A stretch of 64,000 bases of DNA from Stichopus chloronotus (lineage: Eukaryota > Echinodermata > Holothuroidea > Aspidochirotida > Stichopodidae). How positions within the stretch are numbered: position 1 is the stretch's first letter; every line of letters starts with the position of its first letter. Of this stretch, positions 10,808-23,829 are shown piece after piece. The stretch covers positions 27,872,962 to 27,936,961 of the forward strand of contig CM037829.1 in assembly GCA_021234535.1 (NCBI GenBank), written 5' to 3'. Both the position numbers and the translations under genes were made by a program. A model generated the notes under the pieces. The model saw nothing but the letters and a program-made list of their open reading frames with translations, had not been told where the DNA came from and made no database searches.

Positions 10808-12635
10808 CACGAATGTCTTATAATGAATTACCCCAGAGGTAAGCCAATTCAGACTTCATGTCCTCACATAAACTGTAGTAAGGCCTCAAACAATCACCAG
10901 TATTAAACATGAACAAGCCTGCAGTGAGATGCAACAAATGAGATCGCATCTCAGCCCTGTTCACTACTCCGTCTACATAAACATTAGCTGAGGGTATCAG
11001 GACAATGAAAACGTAACACAATCTCACCCTTTTTGACCTCAAAGGCAAAAGAGGACCGCTCAGCTCGGGGAATGTTGGTAAAATTAAGTAAAACCAGAGC
11101 CTTGTAGAACTTACTGGTTTCCGCTAGAGTATATATCAGAGGCGCTGATCAAGACATTTCGAAGGAGGGGGAGGGAAGGGGGAGGAGTGAGCACTAAATT
11201 TAGAAAAAGCGAGGATGGTGGGGAGTTGTAGCAAGACCAAGTAGGGCGCCACCATATTTTGGCGAGAAGACGTACCAGAAACTTTTTGGATGAAACTCCT
11301 AGATAGCCCGGAATGATAACCGGGAAATGGTGCGGGTGGTGCTGTCAGTACTTTCTTGGATGAAAGACTCTTCTCCTTTTGCAGTCTTTGGTAGTTTTCA
11401 CTAATAACCGTCAGGACTAATGGCGCCACTAGAGTTATTTTCAGACGATACAATGTTACTAAATTTAACATTGAAAAAAAAATGAATGTTATTTGCAATT
11501 CTTGTTACAATATTCCCTTTCGGTAACCTATGGTTACAACACTGGGCAAACACCACATCCATCAAGCATCAGCTCCCCCACCCCCTCCACCCCTCAGTGA
11601 TCAATATGCCAATTATTATGCAGTCTATGACTTTCCATCACAGACGACCAATCAGCTTCAGGAAAAGATAAACACGTGACTGTTTTTCGTTTTTTTTCAT
11701 TTTAAAATAAAGGTGATAGAAATTTAACTGTACACGACTGAATAAGTTTGTACATTCCTCTATAGCGCTTTGATAAAAATCAGTGCCTGCTTATCTCCTC
11801 TGTTATAGCTGCAACTGCTCCATTGTAATGTCGAGGTAAAGAAAGACTTCGACCAGCAGGAGTCAAATGAAAAATGGCCGTAGAGGATGAAATGGGTGGT
11901 GAGATATCCGCTTTGGGATGGGGGGGGGGGGGGAGGGGGTTGGGGTTTATCTTTTCGACAGCAGTACACTACACATTGAGTAATGACGTCAGTGCATTTA
12001 TAGTGGCTAAGCTTCCACTGTGTTCCTACATGTGAGTTTCTAGCCCGCCGGTGGGTCACGTGTCATTTCTGTGTGATTCCCGGGCAGTTTCAAGTTAGAA
12101 TGACTGCATGGATTTTGAGTCGCAAACATCGCCCATGCCCTCCACACACGAAGACATATCTCAAATTTCTAACATCACATTTATGTTTTGTAATAGTTTC
12201 ATGTTCCCAGGTAGACCCATAGATACATGTTGCCATAGCAATGTAACCTGAAGAAACGTCACCTCGGATTGGCCATTCCATTTAGGTGAATCGGAGTTTG
12301 TTCCTTTTGATTAGCCATTTTTATTTTAAATGATGGCGCTACTGCAAGATGTTTCTTCACATCTACAATTGTAATTCAAATTACACATTGCATATTAACT
12401 TGTTTCAAGTAATTACTTGCCAAACGTACATATGAATACATCGTGTGCGTACCAGATTTGTTGCTCGGCACAATTTTGACACTCAATTCTAACAATTTTG
12501 AGCCATTAGCGTGTACCGCAGTAGTATACGTACATATATTATCATGATTGCGGTGCTTAATGTCTGACCTACAGTACACAGGTACCCACGATGTCCGCTA
12601 GTTCCAGTTCAACAGTTATGAAAAGGGGGCACTCT
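10808..12635. other. non-coding spacer
   Basis: A long minus-strand frame at 11498-11136 has low-complexity composition and no splice support, so I do not call it a gene. A G run lies at about 11920-11938. Confidence 0.4.
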
Positions 12636-12639
12636 GAGT

Positions 12640-12815
12640 TGTTGTTTGTAAAATAAAAGTTCACCAAATTTTCCTACAACCTCTCAAGTTTGCTTCACAT
12701 ATAATTAAGAGGATCCCCATGTGTCACATACAAAGGAGCAGTAATGAGTGAGTAATTAACTATTCAATTTGGTTTTTGAAAAATTGTGACCTTAGGCACT
12801 TTTCCCTTGAGTTCT
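12640..12815. repeat. diverged dispersed repeat, copy B
   Basis: Partner of the repeat at 8480-8645 in the same orientation. Identity looks moderate, with several small gaps. Confidence 0.45.
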
Positions 12816-13297
12816 CCCCGCTATTAGTTCGTCCCAGTTTTAAACTCTGCGTATCGCCTGATCATGGCATATCTATTTTAAGAACTCTTTCTATCATCAA
12901 AATTTATTTGGCGCGAAGAAGTGGTTACGAATTCATTTATTTTCTTTTCTGCCTTTTTTTTTTTGTTTTTTATGTTATGATGCACATTTTTGAATTTTCC
13001 CCGATTGTAAGGGTAACATATGTCATTCAAGTCGCCGTGGAGACATGTATTTATTGTTGTACCACCACTGGGTGGGCAGACGTGGATTTGTTCAACCTTT
13101 TTCAACCTTTTGGTAATTAATTCACGCGTTCAGTCATCCACATCGGAAACAGTTTGTCATACTGACAAAATTTACAATCCATTATTATATAAAGATGTCT
13201 AACACAAATTATTTACAAGCAAGACTAGGTTTTTCTTTTAACCGCTTGAATCTTGCATACAAAAGGTTAGAACTACGGTATTGGGAATTTATTGCAG

Positions 13298-13413
13298 TAA
13301 GTTTATACAATAATAAACTGAACCGCCTGAGAAAGGAGGCCGATGATAACCAAGTTACGGTACCCTCTACAGAGAAATACGACGACACACATGTGAACGT
13401 AACTGCAACATAA
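13298..13413 (+). CDS. candidate terminal coding exon, gene unrecognised
   Basis: A splice-acceptor-like TTTATTGCAG (ending 13297) is followed by two bases completing a codon, then 37 codons and a TAA stop at 13411-13413. The encoded tail is charged and polar, with NKLNRLRKEADDNQ followed by VTVPSTEKYDD, and looks like a cytoplasmic tail or a disordered C-terminus. An ATTAAA polyadenylation-signal variant lies about 65 bases after the stop (13477-13482). No upstream exon was identified, and the same frame is open further 5' to 13195. A chance open frame is possible. Confidence 0.33.
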
Positions 13414-13419
13414 CTATCG

Positions 13420-14045
13420 GGTGACAGGTTTGAAAATGAGGTAGATCCGTTTACTGAGAGCGTGACATTTGTGGATTAAAGAAAAATAGATCGACTTCGT
13501 ATCTATATATACACCAATATTAATACGCCTGACTTAGGCTACACCGCCTACTCTGTAGGACGCGTAGCAAAGTGCATGTGTCAGTCATGCTTTGTTTCCA
13601 ACTACACATAGGTCTAACCACTACAGTGGCAGTGAAGCCTACAGCTGCTACAAAAAGAAACCGGTCTCTTACCCGTATGCCACCGTCGTGGTGGCAGATA
13701 TTTTAAAGGAACCCAGCAAGTAGCATAACATGGTCATCAAGAACCAAAGCCACCAAATCCTCAATAGTGAAGGGCGCCACACCCATGTGGTTCCCTACGA
13801 ATTTTATGAACTTGCTTACACTCTTCAGAATCACAGAAAAAAGAGTTTATTTCAGAAAATCTTGTCTTCTTATTTTCGCGTAAAGACGGTTTTAGCAACT
13901 GCAGGTGTGTATGCATATTTTTTTTTCAAATCGTATCAAACGTGACGTTTATTGAAGCCTCATTGTTATTGGCTAAAACCTAACCCTCTTTGTGTAAACC
14001 CTTTGACCATTGGGTCAAATATCATCCCATCACAACCATTCAAAA
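13420..14045. other. non-coding spacer
   Basis: No supported feature other than the ATTAAA near 13477. The open frame at 13730-13945 lacks splice support. Confidence 0.35.
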
Positions 14046-14049
14046 AGGT

Positions 14050-14345
14050 CTCTCAGCTTTAAATTGATCGTGTGCTTATGCAACAAGTAAAATCACTAAA
14101 AGTTCAGTCTGATATATTTTTCCCATAGCACGATTCAGACGATTTTGGAAAATAAACAGGTTTCAGAAGATACTTCCTACAAGTTGTTTTTTTTTACAAG
14201 TCTTATAGCATGAGAACCAAAAGCACAATCTATGATGAATGTACTGGTTGACAGTTTTCAAAGTTTTAACGGTGCGTTTCTTCAAACAAGCCAATGAGAA
14301 GCACACGAGTTATGAATATTCAGTGAGTCGAAAAGGTTGAGATTC
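14050..14345 (-). repeat. dispersed repeat family R1, copy 1
   Basis: Aligns by eye over about 290 bases with 49885-50190 in the same orientation. Shared blocks include TGGTTGACAGTTTTCA (14246-14261), AACAAGNCCAATGNGAAG and, read on the minus strand, CTGAAACCTGNTNATTTTC. The 49.9-kb copy contains an 85-codon minus-strand frame; the equivalent frame here is broken. Confidence 0.6.
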
Positions 14346-14349
14346 AATC

Positions 14350-14475
14350 CGTAACATGATATCATGCATTTTGACAAGTCTTAACCGTTCTTAATGTCTC
14401 TGACCATAACCTAACCTTATAAGGTATACCAGGTATGATATACATGTCTCGAGAAACGAATGTGAAACCTAACAA
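14350..14475. repeat. dispersed repeat family R2, weak copy
   Basis: Shares the ACATGATATCATGCAT start, a CATAACC block and a TCTCGAGA block with the R2 copies at 14581-14745 and 35035-35195, but is more diverged. Confidence 0.3.
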
Positions 14476-14580
14476 AACAAAACTATGGATTTGGTGCGAC
14501 TTTGGTTTTAACTTTGTATATACAGTGCTTCGTTCCCAGACCGTCCGAGTAAGAAGCTACAACTAGAGCATGTTTTTGAT

Positions 14581-14745
14581 ATGCAAGTGAGCAGCCAATC
14601 CTCACATGATACCATACATGATAAGCTTTCATCGAAGGAACAAACCATAACCATGATGGTATCTCTCGATATCACCTCATGTTCTATCATGCAGAAAAGG
14701 GTATTCTCGAGACGTGATTTTAGCACATTATGGAAATTCTGTGTG
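14581..14745 (+). repeat. dispersed repeat family R2, copy 1
   Basis: Aligns by eye with 35035-35195. Blocks in order: CCTCACATGATACCATACAT, a CATAACCAT block, GATATCACNTCATGTTCTAT, CATGCA, TTCTCGAG and GATTTTAGCANATTATG. Identity is roughly 75-80%. Confidence 0.65.
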
Positions 14746-15029
14746 GACAAGGTGGGGGTCTACTTCTTGTAAAGATGGCACTTAATTTTCAATAATGAAT
14801 TCTGTTTTTATTGTTCTCGATCCGTTGCTTTTCAAACTACCGGTACTTAATATTTAATAAATAACGTATTATGTCTATGAACAACCTCACTTGCACATTA
14901 AGAAAAAAAAAAGAAAACGTATGATTAAACATAATTTTAACCAGTTTTTTTTCTTGACCACACATTTTAAATAATCTCAAACTATCACTGCGTAGAAAAA
15001 AAGTAAAACCAGAGTATGGAGAAAGTATA

Positions 15030-15143
15030 TAATTATTATTATCATCATCATCATTATCATTATTATTATTCTTCTTATTATTATTATCATCATCATCATC
15101 ATTATTATTATTATTATCATTATTATTATTATTATTATTTTGT
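15030..15143 (+). repeat. (ATT/ATC)n trinucleotide microsatellite
   Basis: An imperfect tract mixing ATT and ATC units for over 110 bases. Read on the minus strand it gives poly-Asn/Asp; the minus-strand frame across it (15217-14837) is a by-product of the repeat. Confidence 0.95.
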
Positions 15144-15149
15144 ATCACT

Positions 15150-18120
15150 CCGTATTGTAAATTTGACATAAGTTTTGAAATTGGGATGATTTCAGTCGAT
15201 AGATCAATATATCGCAATGATCAAAAACAAATGCGTGACAATATATTGTTACTTCAAAAACATTAGCATTCCCATCATGAGATTGAAAGTTATCCTTACT
15301 GAGATCTGTAAAACCTGAGCTGAGTTTAGTTTCAGTCGATTTTTCCCCCTATTTCTTTGTAGACAATTTATATATACACTTGGACACATGTCATCATGTA
15401 AGCCAACATGATCATGCTGTTTAGCCTTCTAATTTTGGCTGCTATGTTTATGTGACGACCCACATTTAGCATTAGTTCACATATATGACGTTGTCGTGAA
15501 GAGTCAGTTTCGAAGAAACCTCTCGTCACGTACTTGGCAGAATTTTCAAACAACTTTCTTTCCCTCTACATTCCCAAATTATAAACCGTAAAGAAAACGA
15601 CAGAGGGATGAGGGGCGGGGGAAGACGAGATTATAATTATATCCCCCGACTGATATTTCTTTCGAAAGAGGAGGGATCGTTTCGAATTTCGCCGACATAA
15701 AGGAAGGCGTGACAGAGATAGTCCTCGAATTACGTTTATCTCGAAAAGATATCTTTAATAATGGCCTTCATTGAATGGAACACTCACATGGATAACAGGT
15801 GAATGAAAAATTAAATGAATGAATTCTACCCTATGATCCCTCCAAGATGTCAGCATCTACGTTCTGTGGATTGAATTTTCGTGTCGTTGGTACCCCTGAT
15901 GTATCGGTTGTGTCTCTAGGGTTCCATTAACTTATACAGCTCGAATGTGCGGTTGCAAACAGCAAACTTTGGAAATGTTAAAGATGACCTCCCATAATTC
16001 CGTAATCCGTGGCACATCCTACGTCGGCGGTCGTTTGTCATATGGTACGTAGGTCCGCCATATTGCGCCCTATCGTTTTTTTGGCGCTATCCATTGGTCC
16101 CTCCAGCAAAGTTAGACGATTTTTTTTTGTAACTTCGAGACAATGATGCTTGACATGGTTATCTTATTTTGTGAAATCGCACAAAATGCAGTGTTTTTCT
16201 GCAGACTTTACTTTGCAACGTTGATGGTTTGTCACATTAGTACTATGCAGTGGAACATTTTGCATTTTTAATAATTTTTTTTTTACAATAAGAAGGGTCT
16301 TTTTTAGAAAAGTACTAAGGGCCCAAACTTGTGAGATGAGATGCAAAAATTGTGAACAAAACTTACACTAGTGTCTTGGCTAAGACTAAATGGCTACAGT
16401 TGTAAATAACGTTCATGTAAGAAACCATAGTGATCTTGGACTCTTGTTAACTCACGATTTTTTTCTTTTTTTTCTTGCTGTTCTGAATTTACACTGCACA
16501 TATACCAATTGTGACATCTCTTCACGTTTTAGCTTTTTTTTTAAGAAAATAGATGCGGTGATCAATCAATTCAAAAGTAGGTGAAAAGTCAAATACACTT
16601 TGAGATTAAATAGGACGAGCTACAATTGTTATATTTATTGAATTTTTCAAGTTGGCCATATACCTTTGGTCTTCTACATTTACTCCCATACTTCAGTTGT
16701 CTGAATGTTATAAGTCGAAATTTGTTATCCTTCAATAATTTACGAACATTTTCGTTTGAAGAGCAAGTGTTACCGGGCAGGGTTAGCAGTTCCATACCAA
16801 AGCAGCGTCCATTTGCATGCAAGAATTGGATGGGATATTCTTAATATGAGTGATATACGGTATAGCATAAAATACTTGTCGTGTAGTAATTTACGAAAAT
16901 GAGGAAACACGTTCAACTTCCAATTATTGCTTCAAAAGTGTGAATTTGTGGAATATTCCTCTTCTTCCTCTGTCAACAGAGCAAATGTCTAAGAAAGTTG
17001 GATGTATTATTTTAATTCATAACATTTCGCACAATAAATATCTCTTTGGCTCATTTAGAGGAAGAAATAGAAATATATCATTCACAACTATCTCCCCCCC
17101 CCCCACCTCATCCGTCCCATAATAAGAAAATCAGTCTTCTTTTTACGATCATACTAGCATTAGATATGTAGATATAAAATGAAAAATCCATTTTAGACCC
17201 CAAAAGAATATGAATGTCTCATTTTTCGAGTTTACATAACTGTGTTCCAATCAAAAAACCTTTAAGCTAAAAATATACAGTGTGACTTTTTTTTGACAAA
17301 AAGAGGAAAAAACAATTTATAGTAATCAATAAACAAAAACAGATGAACACAGTTAATTATTACCAATCAAAGGCCTTAATGGAGGATATAACAAGCTACT
17401 GATAGTACTTAGAAGCAAGAGGAGACGAAAAACAAAAGCAGATTCTAGGCTATTGTTAGTAGATGGTGGCCTGAAACATTCTGTCTGGGAAACGCATTTT
17501 GAATTTGTACTGCATTTTCCTTTCCCGATAGCCTTAAATTTGGGGTTGCCCCTGCAGATGAAGCATGCAATTGTTGAATGTCAAGGCGACCAAAGTATGA
17601 GTTCTGTATTTATTTATTTACTTATTTTTCAGGGGGGTCCACCAAGGTTTAAGTTGCAATCGCAATGGTGACCATGGCGACAGGGCGGTAATCAGGATGA
17701 TCACGTGTTAAAGATTTCACGAGTGACGTAAGCAGGGATACGAATGCCAAGACTATTCGCTTGGTAAATAAAGGATGGGTGGATTTGGGAGGATTGGTAC
17801 GGGGAGGGGGGGGGGAGGTAAATCAAGGAGAGGTAAAATAGGCTAGGAAGTGGGTGGGTTTGGAGAGCTCCATGCTGGCGGAGGCAGAAGCATGGGTAGG
17901 TATCAGTCAGTATGGTCGGCCCATCGCCCAGTACATTCGGATTGATGGTGCATTCGAAGAAAGAATTAATAATAAGGGATATTTGAATATACGGTAGTAT
18001 TAATTCGTAATTGGTTGGCGTACCTTATTGGCAACGCTATTCTAAGGTGATCTGAGTGTGAATCTTTGGTATCATAAATTATCTATTTTTTTTTGTATTT
18101 TTTATGACCGTAAATATTGT
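15150..18120. other. non-coding, T-rich spacer
   Basis: Several T runs (around 16265, 16455, 16535, 17288) and a C run at about 17094-17104. No exon, RNA gene or transposon end was recognised. Confidence 0.4.
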
Positions 18121-18144
18121 GAAGTAAGAGCAGGTTTGACTTTC

Positions 18145-18305
18145 CTCTAGGGCCTTTCTGGTTAGGTTGCCGATAGAATCCTGGTCAGGGTTACGGCGGT
18201 ATAAACGGCTGTGGGAATTTGTCGTGCACTGGGCTCGCAGATGCGGAGTTGTCATTGACTCCCTTGCAAGTGGAATAAAGCAATCAAAAAAAGAAAGAAA
18301 GAGAG
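18145..18305 (+). repeat. possible SINE/LINE 3' tail
   Basis: A GC-richer block ends in AATAAAGCAATC followed by A-rich GAAA repeats (about 18270-18305), like the 3' end of a retroposed element. No target duplication or pol III box was identified. Confidence 0.25.
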
Positions 18306-20030
18306 TTCCATTGACCTATTGACAGTATTGTCCACTTGAAAATAGAATAACTAAAGGGCCTCTGACCGCAAAAATGTAGCTTTAGTTTTAGACGAAAAGG
18401 AAGCATTGTCAATGTTAAACTATTTTGGAGACGGCTCTCAAGAGATTTTCGCTCATGGATTTCGTAGTACTACTTTGTGGTCTAGTTGCCATGTCAACAC
18501 AGAATGTCAACACAGGGGGTACCTAGTAGGAAGTGGTCGAGGTTTGGGTTCGTGCCAATTAGGTATCTGGGTCGCTCCAAACTCCTTTGGGCGTGGAAAA
18601 GTGGTCACCGCGTGGTTCCATGCAAGAGGGAGGAGTTGCCTACAAAACAGCCAACGAGAGCGGTGGGTGGATCGGAGGTAAATGCAGGGATGGGCACATC
18701 TCGGAATTCCACGACTAAGTGACTTGCTATTTTTATTCGAAGTTGTTGCTATTTATTCTACGGAAGTCTGTTGTTGACATCAGAAGAACTTACAATACCT
18801 CGAATTTCACGGTCACCGATTTGTACGGTACATTCCAATTGTTTTGGAATACAGCCTATATGCATGGGTGTGCAATTTGCTCAGAAAATATGATAGAACT
18901 TCCGGAAAATAAATAAAATGCTATTAATATTACTTTTTTGTTATTTTCATGAATTTGAGGACACTCACAAGTTATTGTTTTTTTAAATAGTGCGTCTGTC
19001 TCTCGCTTCATTTATGTACTTCATTTATTTAATCCTGACTACATTAATTGAAACAGAATATTAAAAATACCTAAAAATTAATCTAATCTAGAAAGTAATT
19101 TATTGACCCTACCGTTCATCTCTATAGATTTACTCAAACGTATAAAGTATTGAAACAAGATTAAAAATATTTCCAATGCCCCGAGTTACAAAATGTACAC
19201 AAAAACAAAAGTAGTGGTGTATCAGATATTACAAAATTATGCAAACTTTTTCGGTTTGCGCGAATAACACGGTTTAAAGTTGATGCATCGTCGGACACGT
19301 TCCATCAAAGTTAAGTCTCCAGCCTGGAAACAGATACCCACAGATACACTTGTACGTTACAATGAAAATTGACAAGTTGCACCATATAGGTGAATAAACA
19401 TGTGAAGTGATTGGGTCGAACGAGTGAAAGCTCCGAAGCCAAAGTAAGGCTCAATGCATGAGGGTCACAACTCATAGAAATGGAAGAGAACGAAAATGCT
19501 GATTAAGTGCATGTTCTCTTCATGTTTACCAGTGAAGACCAACACCACGGTGTTTTCAATTTTGAAATTTAACTTCATTTCTTTTTCCATTATCAATTAT
19601 TGAACTCACTTGTTAGACTATACTACCTTCTACTTTGATCATGTATGCAATCATGTGACACAGAACATCAGCAGGAAATACTTAGCAGCGACTTTTTTAT
19701 GAAGGTATTGCGTATCGCGTAGCTTATCGACAGTTTGATTTGCAGATTCAGTGCAAAGGTCTCACTCATGACGTCACTCTCCTTACTACCTGCAATTCTA
19801 TGATCAACTACGAAATCTTCCTTTGACCGGTTCTTAGATCAAAACTTTTGATTTTTTTGACATTCTCAAACAAACCAATCGCATTTTCAACAGAAATGGA
19901 ATATGTTGCCTTGTCTTCCATTAATCCGGGAAACACTTCATGTAAAAATATAAAGATGGACGTTGTTTGATTGTAAAGATTGTAAAGTCCGAACGTGCTC
20001 CTACCCTCCAATGGATGGTCGATGTATGTC
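18306..20030. other. non-coding spacer
   Basis: No supported gene. Overlapping plus-strand frames at 18406-18722 lack splice sites. One full TGACGTCA palindrome is at 19769-19776. Confidence 0.35.
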
Positions 20031-20033
20031 ATC

Positions 20034-20092
20034 GTAACCCTAACCTAACCCCTAACCCTAATTTAACAGCAAACATAACCCCTAACACCAAC
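20034..20092 (-). repeat. degenerate interstitial telomere-like repeat
   Basis: The plus strand reads as imperfect CCCTAA units (AACCCTAACCTAACCCCTAA, then further degenerate units), equivalent to TTAGGG on the minus strand. It is about 60 bases long and decayed. Confidence 0.65.
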
Positions 20093-20094
20093 AG

Positions 20095-23000
20095 CCTTGC
20101 GACGAACCCTGCGACTAGCCACTTCATTTCACTCGTAAATTCACTATATATGCGGTAAGTTTAGGAAAACCCTTTCCGTGGTGAATGTGCAGGACCACAA
20201 ATAACCACACTGTTTTATACATGAAACATTATCGGTACATTAGGGAAAACGCTACGAGCGGTCCTGCGACCTGTGATTGTGTGTAATAAGTCTCCCTATT
20301 TTGAACCGACAGTGCCATATATTTTCACTGTGAGACTCAGTATCTTCCGTAAGTGTGCGCTGCTTTGGCTGTGATAAAGATACTTATGACTTCAGACAAC
20401 TTCCCCGGATGGTCCAGGTTAGATGCCATGCATGTTAGAATTCTATTTTCGACAAATGCTATCATGAATGTAAGCCATTATAACATACACCCTTAAAACT
20501 TTAAAGGCGATTGGTCATTTTATTAATACGTCATGTGACATCAGTCTCTTCGTGGTGACTCTCTTCTGACCTCACTATAGTTTACGATCGTTCTTTGCAA
20601 GTAGCAATGAAAGATCGGTAGCCCGTGTGAGTACGTGCACACAGTAACCGTAAACAGGTAACGTTTGCAGAGAATTCGTAAAGAAGACCCTGACGTCACA
20701 AGAGGTGTTAATGGGACCACAAATCACGTTTAATATTTCCATTCAGATACAATATCGTATCTAGCTTACGTAGCTTCTTTTTAATAACTGAAATTACCAA
20801 GGTAGTGAAATTATGATCAACTTAGTACTGGTAGCAGTTTAGTCTACTCCCAACTTTGACCCCCTAGGTCAGAATTATGAGTTTATTGTTCATGTCAGGA
20901 GCCTACCTTAAACAGGGCCGGGCCCGCCGAGGTGTAGAGGGCGTGGCATTATCCCAAATTTCTAGAGACTGTGCCCTTATGAGAGAAGGAGGGAAGTGCC
21001 TTTATTAATATTACATTACAAGTAACATGATTTTTTTTCAGAATATCTCTCAGATAGTTACCCCCCTCCCTTACATTGCCTGAGGTAGGCCTACTTATCA
21101 AGGCTATTGCAGCAATCGGATGAAGTTTGAAAAAAGACAACAGCCATCAAAGGTTGGGTTTCTTGAAATAATTTATTTTCATGGAATCTTCCTTATAAAA
21201 CGTTTTGGGTGTATAACGGTGACGTCACTCTACTGGAAGAGATGTTTTATCTTTCACGTCTCCTCTGGCAGTGTGCTGCCGAGAAGGCACTTCAGTACCA
21301 CAAGTACCAACGTGTGGGATTCGACGTATATGAATCATGATAAAATTAGCCACGTGACGTCATTGGTCAAAAGGTATGCACTGTTTTATACATAATCTTT
21401 CGAGTTCAGACGGAAAACCAGTGTCCTCGACTTTTGTCGATCTATTCCCAAAGAAAATGCAAATATTGGTCATCTTCAGTAGATGAGTATCATGTGAAAT
21501 TGCATTCTATTTATAGTTCAATGGCGGTAACACTTTAAAGATGCATGGGTGAGAATTACGGTGGGCATTTTGTAGCATCTAAGGAATTGGGTCTTTACTT
21601 CTCCGCCAAAACGTCAACTTAGTGCTGAGGCTCGGCCTGAGTTGGTGTCAAATATATCTTACGGCCCCAGCCGAATAGCCCACGCCTCCCACTCTGACCG
21701 CCATTACTACTTGAACTTGCGCCCATGAACAAGTCTCATTATGGTTACTTTTGACGACATATATTTGAACCAGAATGCGAGGCATCCACACTCGCGAATA
21801 TGGACCGAATTGCAGATCTAAACGGACTGTGGCATCACTCAAGTAATGCACTGCGGTTTACTGCTTATGATAACCGTAGTACTAGTAGTCTAGGGACGTA
21901 AAAGGAGCACCAATATCCAACGAACTTACGATTGAACGCGTACAAGGCTATGCGCAGAATTCAGTCTACGACTACGACTAGGAGCACGACGAGTTCGTTC
22001 GCTAACTTAGACTCGAGTCGAGTTAGCGTAGCCTAGCAGTTACAACTTATGACACATCGGGCTAAGTTCCCGTAAACTTCTACTCGATCATGGCACGATA
22101 CATACGAACGTTTGAAAAGACAGTAACCGTACGCTTATCACACCATTATCTCTAGGCCTAGTGTCAATGACAATTTTGAAGAGAAAGACAACACGGTCAG
22201 TCACGATAACACACATTTGCCAGTCTTTTCTACCCTCCCTGGTGGAACTGACAGTCAGGTGGACACGTACAGTGTAGTGGTCCACGCGCATGTATGCAAC
22301 ACGTACGGCATTATAGTAGTACGGCACACACACGAGCACATTATGAAGATAAATATGCAGTTTGACAGAACAGCTCGACGCGTTACCACCTGTTGTCGTT
22401 CTTTTTATTGAGATATAAAACAAACCAGTTTGTTATCAAGCAGTATTAACCACCTGGGTGGAAATATTAACAAGTGAATTTTAATACTACATTCCTCTAT
22501 CAGAAAAAATAGAATCCAAAGTCCGCTACAATCTATTCCAAACATTTCAGAATACCGACAGTGAAGAGTTGAGATTTTCATACGGAACAGCCATTTGCAA
22601 AACGGTTGAAAGGGCTGTTATTCATGTTTTACAGTCGTTTTGTTGTGCAATCCCTCAAAAATGTTAGCGTTTACAACGTAATAGTCTACAAACTGTTCTA
22701 AAAAGCTAACAATAATTCTTATTCACATTAAAAAGTTTCGTTTTAAGTAATTTTATTTGGTTAAATTGAAAAAAATTTCAATCACACAAAGGAAAGACTG
22801 TCAAGAGGCTGAAACACGACTGCTATACTTCGCTATTCGCTCGTAAAACGGAAATATTAAAAAAAAGGAAGAAATGTTGACAACAGAGTTACACAGCTGG
22901 ACAAGTATAGTTTTACTCAAATGTTTCGTGGTTTGCAAGTTTCCACTGTCTGACTGTGCAAACAGATATGAGATTAATATTAATACCCACGTAAATATTT

Positions 23001-23645
23001 CGTTTAAAGTTTGTCAGACATTGTGTCTATTTTATTCGGTTTACGTTTGCTATCAGAAAGTTTTAGAAATTCCACAAGAACAAAGAATTTTGCGGTAGAC
23101 TGTGCCATCTACATCTTTCTGTACCGTATGGCTTTATTATCCTCAATAACATTAGGCCTTGTCTTGGGTTGGCTCTTGTAAAGGGCTGGGGTGGGGGTGG
23201 TAATTACCCCTGGGGAGATTTGGTATTTCATGGGCGTAATTATTGATGACCTCTTTGTTTCAGGGTCATTTTTAAAATTGGAATATGAGTTGAAAATTTG
23301 TCATATATTATGCCACTATAATTAAATTCAGCGGACCATGTTGAAAACATTGTTTAAGCCCAATTTTTCACACCTGAATATTTACATTCATTCCCATTGG
23401 TCTCTTTGAATTCAAGTAACGGTGATTAACGGCTAGGCTTTTTTCGAGTCTGAATTTTGAAGGCCCCCCCGAAAAAAGAAGTGTTTATATTCGAATATCT
23501 GGAAAATGAATGCATAGACCTCTTTCTGATTTTATGACAGGTGATCTTTCCTCTGGCTGTACCTTCCCTGAAAGACTGACGAAGAGCAAAAGTAAATGGC
23601 CGGGGGACTAGTGCAAGTACAATTCATATTTCAGCTTTAATCATT
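20095..23645. other. non-coding region with a CpG-rich stretch
   Basis: Three full TGACGTCA palindromes lie within 700 bases (20691, 21220, 21355). The stretch 21890-22400 is noticeably CpG-rich and contains a hairpin at 22000-22028, so it could be an unmethylated regulatory or promoter region. No start exon could be assigned. Confidence 0.3.
22000..22028. repeat. short imperfect palindrome
   Basis: CGCTAAC and GTTAGCG arms enclose a core that contains the self-complementary ACTCGAGT, giving a 29-base near-palindrome inside the CpG-rich stretch. Confidence 0.6.
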
Positions 23646-23649
23646 GTAG

Positions 23650-23786
23650 CTGTGCCAGATTGCTCTCGAGTCCGACAAGTTGACACAGTAGTGACCGCAC
23701 TGAACCGTACGGAGTACCCTAACGTAATTTTAGTGTATACCCGTCCTTGTGTTCATCGCGAAACTGTCAAAAGCGATACCATTGTG
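23650..23786 (+). CDS. candidate internal coding exon, gene unrecognised
   Basis: An acceptor-like CATTGTAG (ending 23649) precedes a CpG-richer open stretch, and a possible donor GTAGGG starts at 23787. Two bases complete a codon, then about 45 codons follow, containing VPDCSRVRQVDTVVTALNRT and later VILVYTRPCVHRETVKSD. It has two cysteines (a third follows if the frame reads past the donor), an N-glycosylation sequon (NRT) and alternating hydrophobic residues like an extracellular beta-rich domain. No family is recognised and no partner exon was found. The frame stays open for about 35 codons past the proposed donor. Confidence 0.3.
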
Positions 23787-23808
23787 GTAGGGAGTTGCAA
23801 GTCTATGG

Positions 23809-23823
23809 AGGGGGGGGGGGGGG
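23809..23823 (+). repeat. poly-G run
   Basis: About fifteen consecutive G just after the candidate exon. It is one of many such runs in the window. Confidence 0.9.
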
Positions 23824-23829
23824 AGCTCG

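Noticed and set aside
14837..15217. 126-codon minus-strand frame rich in Asn and Asp
   Set aside because: It is a translation of the ATT/ATC trinucleotide repeat.
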